This document shows, piece by piece, positions 31,739 to 44,449 of a DNA stretch of 64,000 nucleotides. The notes beneath the pieces are model-generated. The model was given only the letters and a program-made list of their open reading frames with translations. It did no database searches and had not been told where the DNA came from. Position 1 is the stretch's first letter. Every line of letters begins with the position of its first letter. The translations under genes were made by a program, and so were the position numbers. Source of the stretch: Narthecium ossifragum (lineage: Eukaryota > Streptophyta > Magnoliopsida > Dioscoreales > Nartheciaceae); NCBI GenBank assembly GCA_963920575.1, contig OY986964.1, positions 12,026,663-12,090,662 on the forward strand. The letters run 5' to 3'.

Positions 31739-34414
31739 TGGCACCTTTTTCGGGAAGTCGAGCGAAAGACTTAAAATTGCGCGCTTGTTGGGAGGCAACC
31801 CAAGTTTTATATTTTTTTTTCCGTATTTTCCTTAATTTTTAGGATTTTCCATGATTTTTTTCATTTTTTTTTTTCGTCTTTTTCCTATTTTTCCGAATTT
31901 TCTTTATTTTCTTTGAGTTTTCTCTCTCCTCCCGCTCTCTCCTTCACCCGCGGCTCATCGTCCCGGCTCGTCGGCTCGTCCCCGAGCCGACGACCACCGC
32001 CGCCCGTCGCTAACTCTCCGGCCGACCTCAGCCCCTAAAAATACCACCGATACCTCCGCCAACCTTCCACCTATTCATCCCCGTCCTTCATGTCCCTCGC
32101 CACCTCCTTTTTCGACGCCGGTGAGCCCCCCCGCCGTCGTCTTCACCGCCATTCACGGCCGCTCACCGCCCCAAACCACCTGCATAACCATCCTCAGGCC
32201 ACCACGAAGCATCCTCCACAATCAAAACACCTCCTTGCCGCCGGGATCATCGATTTCTACCGCCGTTGGTTTCCACCTTTCCGACCACCCTCAATCCGCC
32301 GCCTGGAAGCCCCATCCTTTAATCAAACCCCATAGGAAGCTTCCTAACCCTTCTGCGATGCTTCCTCAACCCTTTCCGTCCTTGATTGGAGCTCCGACCA
32401 TCGGATTCCAATTCCGGCAATCATCCTCCTCCGCGCCGATCACCTCCGATCAGCCACTTAGAAGCCACTATTCTTAGATCAGAGGTCACTGGAGCACTCC
32501 TTAGACATCCACGATTCTTCCTGTCATGGTCCTATCCTCCGGCGATGAGCTTTCACCGTCGATCCGTCGCCGGCGAGCTCTCAGGCGTCTGATTCTTCTT
32601 GGACGTGATCCAGGTGCTCCAAAGCTCATATTTTCGATCGGACGGTACAGAACTTCAATCAGGACCATAATCTGTATAGTCAAGTCATCCAGACATCCCA
32701 GAGCATCCACGGGTGTTCACTTTTCCCTATCTTCGCTAATTTCAAATTTGATTTCGCCGCGGGCTGCAGACCATGGATGAGAACGACCATACTGCGGATT
32801 ACGAATAATTTGATGCTCTGCTTGGATATTTTGGTTCTTTATTTCCTTATCTGTGATGTCTAGAAGATTAATTTTGATGTATTCTCTCCGTTACTATTTA
32901 TCTGTACATGTTATATTTTTATGTGATGAATGTTTGTACAGATTAATATATCATGAAAATACAAAGGAGACTCTGTCGAAATTTTCTATGATTCTAATAC
33001 CATTTTGGACTTTTATTTGTTATATTTGATCTTTTTGGAAAGGTATATAATTGTGGGACAGGTTATGGCGGGGAAGGAAGTATTTATTCTATGATGGTGA
33101 TGCCTAAACTAAAATTGGAAGAGCGAGAAATTTATTTCTAAGGCGTTCATGATGGTTATCTCTACCCTTTCCTTCTTGATTTATTTTTGTGACTTAGTGT
33201 AATTGGGGAAAATTACATTTAAGTTGGGGGTAGCATTCATAAATTTCATGCTCATATATTTCTATTTTTATTTTCTGGTAACCAAATATTATACATCCCT
33301 TGAAATATGCCAAAAGGATGAAATTATGATATGATTTGACAAAGGTGCATGTTTTAGAAATTTATTTTATGAATTATTCTGAGACGTGTATGTCATATAG
33401 GAAATAGTAAATTTTGCTATGCATGACATTATTTCTATACTTTAACACTTTTACCATGATCTAAGGATAACTCGACATATCCTAATGCACATGTTCACTT
33501 CCACATGTTAAGGGGTTGATATTAGATTCGAAACATGATACTAGGATAGATTTACAATTCTTTATCATGACACAGAAAAATACATGAACACATGCAATTA
33601 TCTGAGTATGCGAAAAAAAAAGGGATTTTCAACTTAGTAACCGGACAGTGTGCCTAGCCAGCGTGGTGTTCGCGTAAAACGGTTGAATTTCCTTACACAA
33701 AAAAAAAGACTAGTTATGATTTGTAGCCTTCATGGTTTGAGCATTAGAGTCTGAAGAGTGTTATACACTTAGTGCCCTAAAACCGTCTGGTTTGGGAGTT
33801 ACTGGCTTGAACCTCGTTACATGGACCATGAAGAAGGCTTAAGAAATCATAACATTGCACATGTCATATATATAAAAAAAAGAAAAAGAAAATAAAAGAA
33901 AATAAAAAACAGATATTGCTATGTGATAAGTGGAAGATATGTGCTTGGATAGGATTGTGATCTTGAATAGTTGAAGTGTTTAGATATAATTGATGCTTTG
34001 AAGCATGTGGAACCCCAATCACACACAGGAGTGTTAAAGTTAGTCTTAATCATGATTAAATATGTTGAAGTGTTGGAAATATGTTATGACATGTTTTGAT
34101 TTACCATATTTTTATGTGACTGTGAGTTGAAGAATGAATTCATGGATAGGCTTTCTATTTCATGCATTAGAGTTAATGAATATTATGATGGATTTCTAAT
34201 GATATATTCAAGGGGATGTATAGATGTTTGTGGGTGTCATCACTGAAAACCCTCAGGAGACTATAACTCCTCCACTGGGGTAACCCAGGGGTTTAAAGGC
34301 TTGTTGCACATGCTAAGTGCAATCGTGAGACCTACGAAAGTGGCTAGTTAGATTTATTGCTTTCTTTTTATATTTTCTTTGCTCGAGGACTAGCAAAGTG
34401 TAAGCTGGGGGGTG
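31739..34414 (+). other. Non-coding 3' half of the Athila-like element
   Basis: Contains GTTGGGAGGCAACCCAAG (31786-31804 region), which also follows the coding part in other Athila-type elements as I know them. T-rich tracts follow, then a GC-rich block with open frames (31920-32790), and AT-rich sequence to the purine tract. It occupies the place of pol. The same landmarks recur in reverse at 49676-51290. Confidence 0.7.
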
Positions 34415-35844
34415 TGATGAGTCACTAAATGTTCATGATTAAACCCCTTAACTTAGCTTTGTTAGGCCTAGAGTGTTTGTATTTGATAGCTTGTTAGTTG
34501 ATTTCAGGTTTGATCATGCTTTGAGGAGAAATGCAAGAAATTCGATTAATATGCTGAAATACACTGCTCTGTCGACTGTTAGCACAATATTCACCAGATA
34601 TTATCCTTAAGTCAAAATATTCTGAAATTTGGGTGACATCTAGAAGACATCAAGACGTACAACTTTCATGTTGGACACTTTCAGAGATTCCTGATGAGTT
34701 GATAGCAGTTTTGAAGAAGATGGAGATATTTAGCTGCTGGAAGACTGGTCCGTCGACGCTCGGGAGAATATTCGTCAAATATTCTAGGTAAGTCCAAATA
34801 TTACAAACTCTTCGGGAGAAGACAGAAGACTTCCGAATCTACATCTTTTGTGTTGGACTCATTCTCAAATTCCGAACCGGTTGAGCCCAGTCGCGATTAG
34901 AAGAAGCTGTCAGGGTTGGACCAGGAATTCCGAGTTGCACTTGAGGTCTAACTTAACCTTGAAACCCTAATCCGGGAATTAAGATATAAAAAGGGCTTTG
35001 TGGCTGGAAAACCAGAGGCCTCCATAGAGAGAAAAAGAGGGATTCAGATTGGAGAAGAAGACGGAGATGTGGTGTGGATCCCTAACCTTCTTCATCGAAT
35101 ACATGGATCTCATCCAAAAGATGAGTGGCTAATCTTCTAGATCTAGGGATTTCATGAAACTCTAGTGTAACTTTCTGTATTTTCTAGTTGATTCTTGTAT
35201 TTCTTTCTCATAGACATGATCTTATGGATTTGAATTTATTGATAATAGAGTTGATGGAAGTATTTCCCTTGACGTATTTTGTGTCCTACTTGATTGCTGT
35301 GCTTGATGGTAGAGTTCCATAAGATGGTTTTCATGTGGTTTTTGACATGCTTTTGAGATAATCTATGCTAAGTAAAGATAGATTGTACTCAGGTTAAGGC
35401 CGAAGACAATCTATGCTACACAAAGATAGGTTATGCCTTAGGTAGTCATTAACTTTCTTTTAGGGTTTCATGTGAGCTTAAGAAGCCATGATTCCATAAT
35501 GTCTAGAGAAGAAGCAAGATGATAGCTAGAGGATACAGGAAGTGAAGCTAGAGTGGATTGAGGGATCCCTAGGTTGTTTCTCTCATTGATCTACTTCAAC
35601 GTTTTCATTGCTTTTTCAGTAGTTTAATTCCTTAGATAACAAAACCATTGAAACTCCTTTTCTTCGCCTTAGGACTTGAGTTTAGAGATTTAATTTGATT
35701 TCTTCTTTTGTTAAACAATCTTTCCCTGTGGTTCGACTCCGGATCTCACCACTGTTCTACGTTTGTAGAGTAGTATTGATTGAAGGATTATAAATTCTAA
35801 ATTGCGTTTTGCATCTGATTTAACGACGCATTTGCGAGCGATCA
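34415..35844 (+). repeat. 3' LTR of the Athila-like element
   Basis: Same length and ends as the 5' LTR, with about 28 substitutions counted by eye. Confidence 0.92.
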
Positions 35845-36375
35845 ACTACGTCCTACCATAACCTGAGAATACACGATACCGACAGTCACTACATGCAGCG
35901 TGCATCAGAGGTTTCACGGGATAAAACCCTAGCCTTGTCTTACCACATCCCTAAAAGTATGCAATACCGGCTGTAACCACAGGCAATGCATAGCAAAGGT
36001 TTCATGAGACTAGATAGGAGAACGAAAGAGATAACCATAGGATCACAATATCATAAAAGAAGCATTACTGGAGTTATAATAATGTTCAACCACGTAGTAA
36101 TCTGTAAAAATCCGATACATGTATAGAGTTTAAACATTAAAGATCAAAAAATGAACCAATGATGAAGAGAAAACCCTCGTCCTTACTCAGTCATCCGTCC
36201 GCCATGCCTTGAGGATTTACTCGGCCATGGAGATGAAGATTCTCCTCTTTCCTTTGCCTCCAACTACTCTCCACCGTCCTCATTGAAGAACTCTAAGTCT
36301 TCTATTTTATAGCCCCTAAGGCTTCTCAAACTTGGATGAAATTTGGGCCTTTATTTTTCTCTTTTGTCAAACAAA

Positions 36376-36632
36376 GATCGATCTTCTAGGGATGAAGAAT
36401 GATCTTTTCATCCCGTATAGTTGGCTGCATCGGAGGAAGATCGATCTTCTTAAAGGAGAAAATCGATCTTTTAAAAATGTACTCTCTGTCAGCCTCAGCT
36501 GAGATCTTTTCTGTCTCGAATATCACTTCAGTTTTAGAAGAGATTTATCTTCTTATCGATCTTCTCAAATATTGCTCTCTGTCATCTCAGGCGCACAAAA
36601 GAGATTGATCTTCCTATGTTGTGAAGATCGAT
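36376..36632. repeat. Palindromic hairpin array in LTR-C
   Basis: Units start at 36376, 36439 (63 bp apart) and 36603, with decayed units near 36503 and 36542. The best units are 30 bp: 36439-36468 and 36603-36632, with GATCGATC/GATTGATC outer arms and TTCTT.../...GAA inner arms. Spacers contain CTCTCTGTCA (36481, 36574), the same motif as in the other arrays. Confidence 0.8.
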
Positions 36633-36945
36633 CTTTTAATTCTTACATAAAAATTCCAGCTTCTTTCTTAGCATTGCGTCATTGGTACTAAAAATTATGT
36701 AACTTCATCTAGGAAACTCAGAATCACAAACCGTAAAATTCACCGAAAACTAGACTTCCAGAGCTTTCCAATCATATATGGTATATCATTTGGCTCTTCC
36801 TGAGAAGGTACAGTTTAATCTTTGAAGTTGACCCATGTAATATTTTCACCTCTTTTGCTCTTTTTGACTCATATTTCCTACATTTTTGAAACAGCTTTGT
36901 GAAGTATCATATAAGTGAAAAAACAATACTAAAGAGGACAATTAA

Positions 36946-39693
36946 GGATGACGAATCCAACAATTGGGCTGGTGATAAGGCTGTTCAGAGTGCACTTTCA
37001 TGCACTCATCAACCATCAGAATGCATCCTTCACCGCCGCGCCATCAACAACAATTTTACATGCTTCCTCTACCAACTTCGGTGCAAGGAACTCTCCCAGC
37101 TTGTCATTTAAGCAAACACCATTAGAGTCCATCAGGTCACCAAGCCGCAGGACGATTAGATCATCGTGAAACCTTACCAGACAAGGTCGTCGACCCGAAG
37201 CTGATTCCTCAAACCACCAATCATCAAACAGTCGCACATGGCTACCAAACACAATGAACCCATCGGATACCCTGATGCAACAGCCGCGCTGCTCTGTAGA
37301 TGGATCTCGAAAGAGGAGAGGCTCTGCTCGGCACCTTGGCAGTGGGTAGACGCCCATCCCAATTGTACTTGCCGTGCACCACCATTGTCCATGCGTTGAT
37401 CCACCCTTCCAACAGGTCCGTCGCTTGCTTCATATGCATAGCATCCTGCCACCGCTGGAGGCTCTTAAGACCAAGCCCTCCAGCATCCTTTTGCCGGTAC
37501 ACTCTATCTTAGGGCATCATAGATGCACCAACTCTCTTTCCTTCCCATAGAAAATTCTTGACAATCTTATCAATCTTATGCAGTATACACTTTGGGATTG
37601 GCCTTGCCATCATTAGAAACACAGGGATTGCCTATAGCACAGACTGCACTAACACCGCCCTCTCGGCTCCAGCTAGGCGCCTGGCAGCCCCAACGAGCAA
37701 CTTGTCCTGAACCGCTTCCACAAGAAAATTAAAATTCTTCTTAAACAACCTTCCAGCTTCAAGAGGGATCCCAAGATATCGCCATGGACCCTCCTTCACC
37801 CTCATACCAAGCCGCCATGATATGCGACGTCGTCGGAGCTTGGATGTCGCTTTAGAGAACTTGGCACTTGACTTATATGGGTTCATTTCCAGCCCAGATA
37901 AATTCTGGTACCATCATAGCACCGTCAGAAGCTTCCACGCCTCCAGCAACGTCGCCTTCGAAAAGAACATGCAATCATCCACGTATAGAAGTGACTAATC
38001 CAAAAGTCCGTATGAGGAAAATGAACCCCCGCCAACGCCGTCGAAGGCATATGCAGGAGCCTCGCCAACATCTCCTGGCATAAAATAAATAGATACGGAG
38101 ACAGAGGATCCCTCTGCCGATGGCCCCTTGCCGACCTGAAGTATCCACAAATCCGCCCATTTAGAATCAAGGAGAAGTTGGCTGAGAAGACACAAGACAT
38201 CACCCAGGATACCCATTTATCCATAAAATTTATCACCTCCAGAACCCTTTGTAGACAATACCAACTGACTGAGTCATAGGCCGACTTCAAGTCAATCTTG
38301 ATGGGCATAAGGGGGTCAGTTTTCGATGCTGTGTGGAGAGAATCAAGGATCTCCTCGACAACACCCAAGTTGTCGTAGATGGAGCGCCCGGATATGAACG
38401 TCGACTGCTCTGTACTGATCAAGTCTTCGAGCACTAGCTTCAAGCGATTGACCAACATAGTTGTAATAAACTTATACCGTATGTTGCAAAGACTTGTTGG
38501 GCGGAAGTCCTTGACACAGTGGGGGGTTTTTAATTTTTGAAATCAAGGAGATGAATGTGTCATTCCAATGATTCAGCAGCGTTCCAGAGGAGAAAAAATC
38601 CATCACCAACTTAGAGATATATGGCCCAATAGTATCCCAGTGCTCCTTGAAAAACTCTGCCGGTAGACCATTTGGACCAGGACACTTATCTGTACCCATC
38701 TGACGCAAAGCCACACGGATCTCCTCCTGTGTCGCATCAATAATGAGGTGATCCCTATCCTGGGCAGCAAGCCGTGGCAACTCCAGAAGCAAGAGCATGG
38801 AGTTGGTCGGTCCCTTCCTCCAAAGCTTCTGATAGTGACTTGGAAAGACCTCCTTAACAGCCTCTTGAGTTGTCACCACCTCCCCTACCTTAGTCATAAT
38901 CTCCCTAGCTCTGGATCGGTTACCACTGGGCTTCAACAGATGATGGAAATAATGTGTATCTCGGTCTCCCTCTTCTACCCAACTGGATCGTTTATGCTAA
39001 TCAATAAAAGAGTCATGGTGGGCCACTAGTGCTACATATTTATTTTCAAGTGACCTCATGTGATTCTCATCCTCCTGTAAATACAAACTCTACAAGTGTT
39101 ACAAGATCACTTGACTAGAATTGAAAAGGTCGAAATCATCCTTGCGACTCCAAGCCTTGACAATTCTTCACCTTCTTCAGCCGCCCTGTCACTTGGTACT
39201 GAGTAGAGCCTCAATGATGTCGATTCCAAGCATGCCACACCATTGATATGAACACCAGTAAAGGAATGCAGAATTGTTGAAGACGAAACGGCGTCAGGGC
39301 AGTCAATACCTGCTCAGCAAACAAAGTTAGAAGCAAATGTCGGTGATCTGACGCCATGTACGGAAGATGTTGTACATACATCACCGGGAACCAGTCATGC
39401 CAAGCAGAATTGCACAGTGCTCTATCCAGCCTCTCCAGCAACCGCCTCTAGCTAGGACATTTATTATAATAAGTGAAAGAAGGTCCTCGAAACCCCAAGT
39501 CCAGCAGACCGCCATCAGAAATAAAGGAGAAAATCCTTGGATGACCTATTGTATGCAAATGAGACTCTTCCTCTCTTCTCAGACGGGCCAATGACAACAT
39601 TAAAATCACCGATCATCAAATGTGACTAGCCCCAACTATTCACCCGCTCGAGCACCTCCCACATATCTCGACGCTCCCAACACGTATGTGCCT
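36946..39693 (-). pseudogene. LINE ORF2: endonuclease end and reverse transcriptase
   Basis: Minus strand. The endonuclease part shows IGDFNVVIGPSEKRG (about 39600) and ASDHRHL (about 39345), the conserved GDFN and SDH motifs. The reverse transcriptase reads QMGTDKCPGPNGLPAEFFK (about 38670), then ISGRSIYDNLG and KIDLKSAYDSVSW. The catalytic YVDD is present at about 37978-37990 but in a shifted frame, one base out from the upstream block. The thumb-like part and the run toward zf-RVT follow. Several stops are present. Confidence 0.85.
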
Positions 39694-42112
39694 TGTGAGG
39701 GCCCGTCCCTCTGACCTAGCTCGACCGCGTGGTCGAGAGCCGGTTTCCTGTTGGTTTGGTTCCGCGTCGGGTATGATCGGGCGATCGTGTGGCGGTTTGG
39801 ACCTCGGGGGCATTTTGGTAAATATGCCCTCTGGTGGTCGATTTCACACCTGCGTTCCACACACTGCCTTGAATTGATGTATGTGTTTGATTAGAATCCT
39901 TAGGGTGCGTCCGATCGGAAGATCGGAGCTCGATCGGGAAAGATCGAATCGGACGGCTGAGATAGATCTGGATTTTCTATATAAGCCAAGTCCCTTTCTC
40001 TCTTTCCTTCTCTCCTTCACCTGTCGTTCTCTTCCCTTCTCTCTCTCCTTCGGTTGAGGTAGGGTTTGGAGACTTGGTCTTCGGAGCTCGGATCTTGGTG
40101 GCTTGACCAGCGGGACGCGTGGAGGAGCTACCCTACTTGCTCAAGTAGGTGTTTCTACCTCGATCCTTGGATCGGGTTCTCCTAGGATAGGTTTTATGTA
40201 CTTTCGCTATAGAAATACATGTTAGAATGCCTTGTAGCTCCTTGTATATGTGATGTTGCTCAATTCCGGTATTCTTACGTTGAGATTTCTGTATTCTAAC
40301 GGTTGGTTTCCGTATTATCGCCGTTTTGTCGGTTTTCGTCCATTTGGACCTAGACAGGAGATTTAACCGTCGAAAGCTGGATTTATTCTTTCCATTAGCT
40401 TCAGCTTTGCTAAATACACTTGCTTGCAAAATCTCATCTTGTTCCAACTTGATTTGATCCTTGAAATCCAAAGAAATGGATTTTCGGCACTGTTCTGATG
40501 AACTGTGCCAAGGGCTCGACGGTCGATTGGTGCATCGACCGTCACATGTTGTTTTACGCTTTTTGGGCCTGGCGGTCGACCGTCGGATCGACCGTCAGGC
40601 TCTGTCGGGATTTTGGCCTCCGACGGTCGATGGGTCGATCGACCGTGGGTTCTCTCTCCTTTTCATCCCGCCTCACGGTCGACCGTCGGAGCGACCGTCG
40701 CATCGTCCGTGAGGCTCTGTCTCGTTTTGGGCTTCCCACGGTCGATGGGCCGATCGACCATCGCCCAGGTGGTTTTCCTCGTTTTGGCGTCACGGTCGAT
40801 CGCCGGATCGACCGTGACATCATCTGTGGTCGCACGGTCGATCCACGGATCGACCGTGACATCGTCCGTGACCCTTTGGACTTGGTTTTTTGGCTTTTCT
40901 TGGATGGATTTGATTGATGATTAGTATCTAAACATGTTGGGAAGCATGTAGGTGGATTTGATGAGGTTTTCAAACGATTTCTACCGGGTTTGAGGATCGA
41001 CTCGAGTGATTCTCCTTTTTGGGCAAATCTATGGTTTATTTGCATTTAATACATTGTTGATGGTAGTTGAATGTTTAATTATTTGCTTAGCCATTAACCA
41101 GCGATGAGTGCTAGTTAATGAGGAATTGTGGAACCTTAGCCTCTTGCCGGCGAGTGTCGAGAGCTATTGTATATCTGTTGGACTTGTAACTGCTGATGTG
41201 GCATATAGAGACATCTAGGATAGATGTTTGCCTAGGCCCATGCATTGTGTGCATTAGAGGCATTTGAGGTTAGGCGGGGGATGGTTTGGGTCGCCGATCC
41301 GAGGCTCTCGGGTAGCTCGGATCTAGCCTTAGGGCCGTGGCTGGGTAGTCAGGAATAGGGTGTGATCTTGAATCATCTGAATCTCTTGTGATTGAGGATT
41401 GCGATAGTTGACTTGAATCAGTGTTTGAGGTTTAGAGGTCGTGTTGTCTACAAAGGCCAAGTGCTAAGGATGGATGTTGATGCGTTCCCGACGTGGTTCC
41501 CCAAGGCTTGGTATTCCAGCTTGGGTAAGGGTGATCCTGCATGTTACTGTTCCTTGGCCTCCTGGTAACTTGTTCAGGAGAGAGGTTTCATGACAGGAGC
41601 CCTTGGGACATCAACTGGGTTATGGGACCCGTGGCATCCGTTAGACTTGAGCTGGGGGACAACACTGTTGTTGTTTTCCTCCCTTCAGTGTGCCGTAGAG
41701 TAGAACCCTACTGAGCTTATCGCTCACTCCTACCCGGGCTGCATTTGCAGGTGCAGGCGGCAGTTCTTCCTCGGTGGAGCCGGCAGGATCGGCTTTTGGC
41801 GGCGCGAGTACATCCAGAGGCGCTTGAGGTTGCTGGAGGATGATCTGTTGTACTCTTTTGATATATATGTATATGTTGTAACATTCTGAGGATTTTGGAT
41901 CATGTATATATGTCTTTACCTTGGGAGTATTAGAATGGAATTTTGTAACCGTACAACTTGATGTTATATGAATTGAATCAGTTTCGCCTCTGGAATACAA
42001 TTGTTTAAATTTACCCGTCTTTTCCGCTTTGTATCGCGCCGATTTGAAGATGAATAGTGATAGGAACCCTCACGTCCCGTCCTGGATGGGTTTTCTGGGT
42101 CGGGGTGTGACA
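39694..42112 (+). mobile_element. Solo LTR in the LINE endonuclease domain (LTR-5)
   Basis: Starts TGTGAGGGCCCG and ends GGGGTGTGACA, 2419 bp; TATA TCTATATAAG at 39976-39985. The flanks TGCCT and CGCAT match at only 3 of 5 positions, so the duplication is decayed. LINE endonuclease coding lies on both sides (VVYA before, a WEVLERVN-type helix after). It carries a hairpin array with a different core (40518-40860). Confidence 0.82.
40518..40860. repeat. Seven-unit hairpin array with ACGGTCGAT core (LTR-5)
   Basis: About seven units start near 40518, 40573, 40624, 40676, 40738, 40792 and 40834. The best have arms of 9-11 bp around a 6-base loop: GACGGTCGAT/ATCGACCGTC (40518-40543), and TCACGGTCGAT with its complement (near 40790-40817). 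Spacers carry GGCTCTGTC and GTTTTGG. The layout is that of the GATCGATC arrays but the stem sequence is different. Confidence 0.88.
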
Positions 42113-42117
42113 CGCAT

Positions 42118-42449
42118 AGACCACCGACACAAACCACTGTCTAGAAGTCTTTGATGTGACCACCCCATGAATAGCATGATCTGAGAACTGCATGAATGAA
42201 ACATCCCCCATGGTTTCCTTCCAAATTGCAAGAATACCCCCATGAGGACAAGGAGATGGAAGTAGAAACAAATTCCAGGCTGCACCAAGTCTCGCCTGAA
42301 TATAAGGCAAGTGTACCTCCACAACTACCGATTCTAATAAGAACTACATGTCTAAGCGCTGCTCTATCAACAACCATCAACATGCCCGTGCCACTCGCTT
42401 CGGCCCCAACCCATGCACATTCCAGGCCATATGACGAGTCATAAAACAA
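42118..42449 (-). pseudogene. LINE ORF2: N-terminal endonuclease part
   Basis: The minus strand gives AWNVHGLGPKRVARA, the standard start of a plant LINE endonuclease (WN-RGLG), then, in another frame, CPHGGILAIWKETMGDV and SVVYA before LTR-5. A stop and frame changes lie between. Confidence 0.75.
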
Positions 42450-43580
42450 CTATTCAGACTGGTCGCCCACATCGTGGGCCTGCAAGCGACACAACTTGGT
42501 CCTACCATTTCCTTTGCATCCAAATGTCTTTGTTTCACCCCCGTCCAATGCTAAAACACCCTCCGATGGTGGAGTGAAACCCGGTGACACATCACGGTTA
42601 TCCCCACCCGGCGACCATGAAAACCTTCCCTCATGTAAATTATGGTGCAACTCTTCGAAACCAACAGTATGCAATGCCCGCATGTCTTCCTCTCCAATAG
42701 CCATATGATCTGTCTCGGCAACAGTCTTAGCCCTATGTGGATGATAGCCTTTCGGTACCACCAATGGCCTAGGCCTCCTCGGTCCCCCATGCTCACGCCG
42801 GTACCATTCCACCTCATGTGGAGATAATGCCGCTAACTTATCATCCGTAAGTCTATTAACTACAACATCATCCTGGAGTACAGAGAACATGTTCACCACA
42901 ACCAAATCTCCATGCCTAACTAATCCCGTCCCAGTTGCATGTGAAGATGACCCAACCAACTGTTGCTTGCCCAACTGACTCCCCAACTTCAAGTTTGGAG
43001 CCCTTGCATGCCTACGTGGCACATCCACCGTGGCGACCACTGCTTTGCTCGCTGTGATTTTGAATCCACCATAGGTACAAGCAGTCTCATTTCCATCCAC
43101 ACCTAGATCGTGATTACTGCCTCCTTGCTTTTCTTTCCAAATTTTGGAAGTCCATGGTGCCTATAATTGCTCATGCCTACTATATTTATCCTTATCAAGA
43201 TTGAGAAAAATCCGACCTACCGAAAAAGCCTTATCTTGTGATCCCACCAAATCCTCAGCCGATCTTCCCACGTCATCACCGCGCGGAACCCAATCTTGAT
43301 GTTGCAACGGATGCGCGGCAGCCACCGCATGCCCGCACCACCCATCACCGACCAGCTACTGGCCATCCGACGAAGCCCGAGCGCGGTCATGCCATCTTCA
43401 TGGTTGCACCATCTTCCATTCACCATCTGTCGTCGTTGCCAAGATCATTGAATTCCTTGTTGAAGGCAACCCACCATCAACAACACCAGCCACTGCTACA
43501 CCAGCTGCTCCACCACCATTGAATATCGGCATCTGAGTCATCATCTCATCTGAGCAATGTGTCTCAACCACCGTCGTCAC
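42450..43580 (-). pseudogene. LINE ORF1, C-terminal part
   Basis: Minus-strand frames of 216 and 60 codons follow the zinc knuckle: low-complexity Gly/Ala and Pro/Arg-rich stretches without a known fold, as is common for plant LINE ORF1 after DUF4283. At least one stop (before 43100) and one frame change separate the blocks. Confidence 0.6.
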
Positions 43581-44449
43581 ACTCTTGCACCTCTCCTTTG
43601 CATGGCCAAAGCTTCCACACTTCTCACAAGCAGTACATTCTCATAGATTAGCGGTTGTGTGAAGGTCTCCACCACACTAGCATCATTTGGGAACCTCACA
43701 AGTGTATCTTTCCTTATTGCATTCGTAACATCCACCTCCACACATACCCGTGTATAGCGGCCTCTATCCCCGAACTTTGTAGACACAACAAGAGCAAGAA
43801 GCCTCCCAATAGTCGTCGCGATGATAAGCAAAGGTTCATGCTCAGAGAGATCATTCAGAAGCTCTGGCATTCTAACCCATGGAGCCTTCTTAAAATCCGA
43901 CGGCTTCGATAGGAAACATTGCTTCCATCTTATCAATGACAAAGTCTTGCCATCAATCATCCACAGACCACCAGTAAGAACCTTGAGAAGATCCATCTCA
44001 TTGACAAACTTGAACACAAAAATACCTTGTACCCTATCCGTGACTAGAAACGGCTCCGACGTTCTCCATACATATAATCTTCTCCGCAAGAAATCAAGCC
44101 CCACATGACCTCCAAAGAACCTCCTGAACAGAGAGTGCTCCAATTTCTTCTGACTCCTGGCCAAGACATCTGTCAGAATAAACTTACATCCTTGGTGTGG
44201 CTACCGCATATTACGAAGTTCCTCCTCACCGACTAGGTGTCGGACTTCACCTTCTCATGTAGCAACCTTCGCCCAACTCAAACTTCTAGTGTCTTCCCCT
44301 AATCCAAGAAGCGGTCCACCACAATGACCCACAACACCCTCCTCGACCGGCTTCTCCAACAAAATCTCCATCGTACCACCAGTGTCCCCCTCAGTCACAT
44401 GGTGGGGGGAGGGGGAACCCCCAGGGTCGCCATCGGACTCCGCTTCCAT
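43577..44449 (-). pseudogene. LINE ORF1, DUF4283 domain and zinc knuckle, broken
   Basis: A start at 44449 gives an acidic leader ending LSWAKVAT, then stops near 44254 and 44210. The main block, 44164-43577, reads LEHSLFRRFFGG, FVFKFVNEMDLLKVLTGG then LWMIDG, the DUF4283 core, and VCVEVDV. A CCHC knuckle follows: its last part (EKCGSFGHAKERC) lies one frame away from the upstream block, consistent with a single-base loss just before the knuckle. DUF4283 plus CCHC is the known ORF1 layout of plant L1 LINEs and binds nucleic acid. Confidence 0.8.

Larger units (their letters stand above)
26582..35844 (+). mobile_element. Non-autonomous Athila-like Ty3/gypsy element, gag-protease only
   Basis: Two LTRs of 1430 bp each (26582-28011 and 34415-35844) with exact flanking ACTAC duplications (26577-26581, 35845-35849). 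The primer-binding site TGGCGCCGTTGCCGGGG follows the 5' LTR; a G-rich purine tract (AAGCTGGGGGGTG) precedes the 3' LTR. By eye the LTRs differ at about 28 sites (2%), so the insertion is young. It carries one long gag-protease ORF. Reverse transcriptase, RNase H and integrase are absent, so it must depend on enzymes from elsewhere. Confidence 0.93.
26205..36940 (-). mobile_element. Solo LTR (LTR-C) hosting an Athila-like element
   Basis: LTR-C sequence is 26205-26581 plus 35850-36940, about 1.47 kb, in minus orientation: starts TGTCCTCTTTAG at 36940 and ends GAGCGACA at 26205. The flanks are ATTGA (26200-26204) and ATTAA (36941-36945), one mismatch. Removing it joins LINE sequence in frame. 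Its minus-strand TATA (CTATAAAATA, 36312-36303) has a hairpin array about 65-330 bp upstream, in the promoter-side part of the LTR. A 9.26-kb element is inserted in it. Confidence 0.78.
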
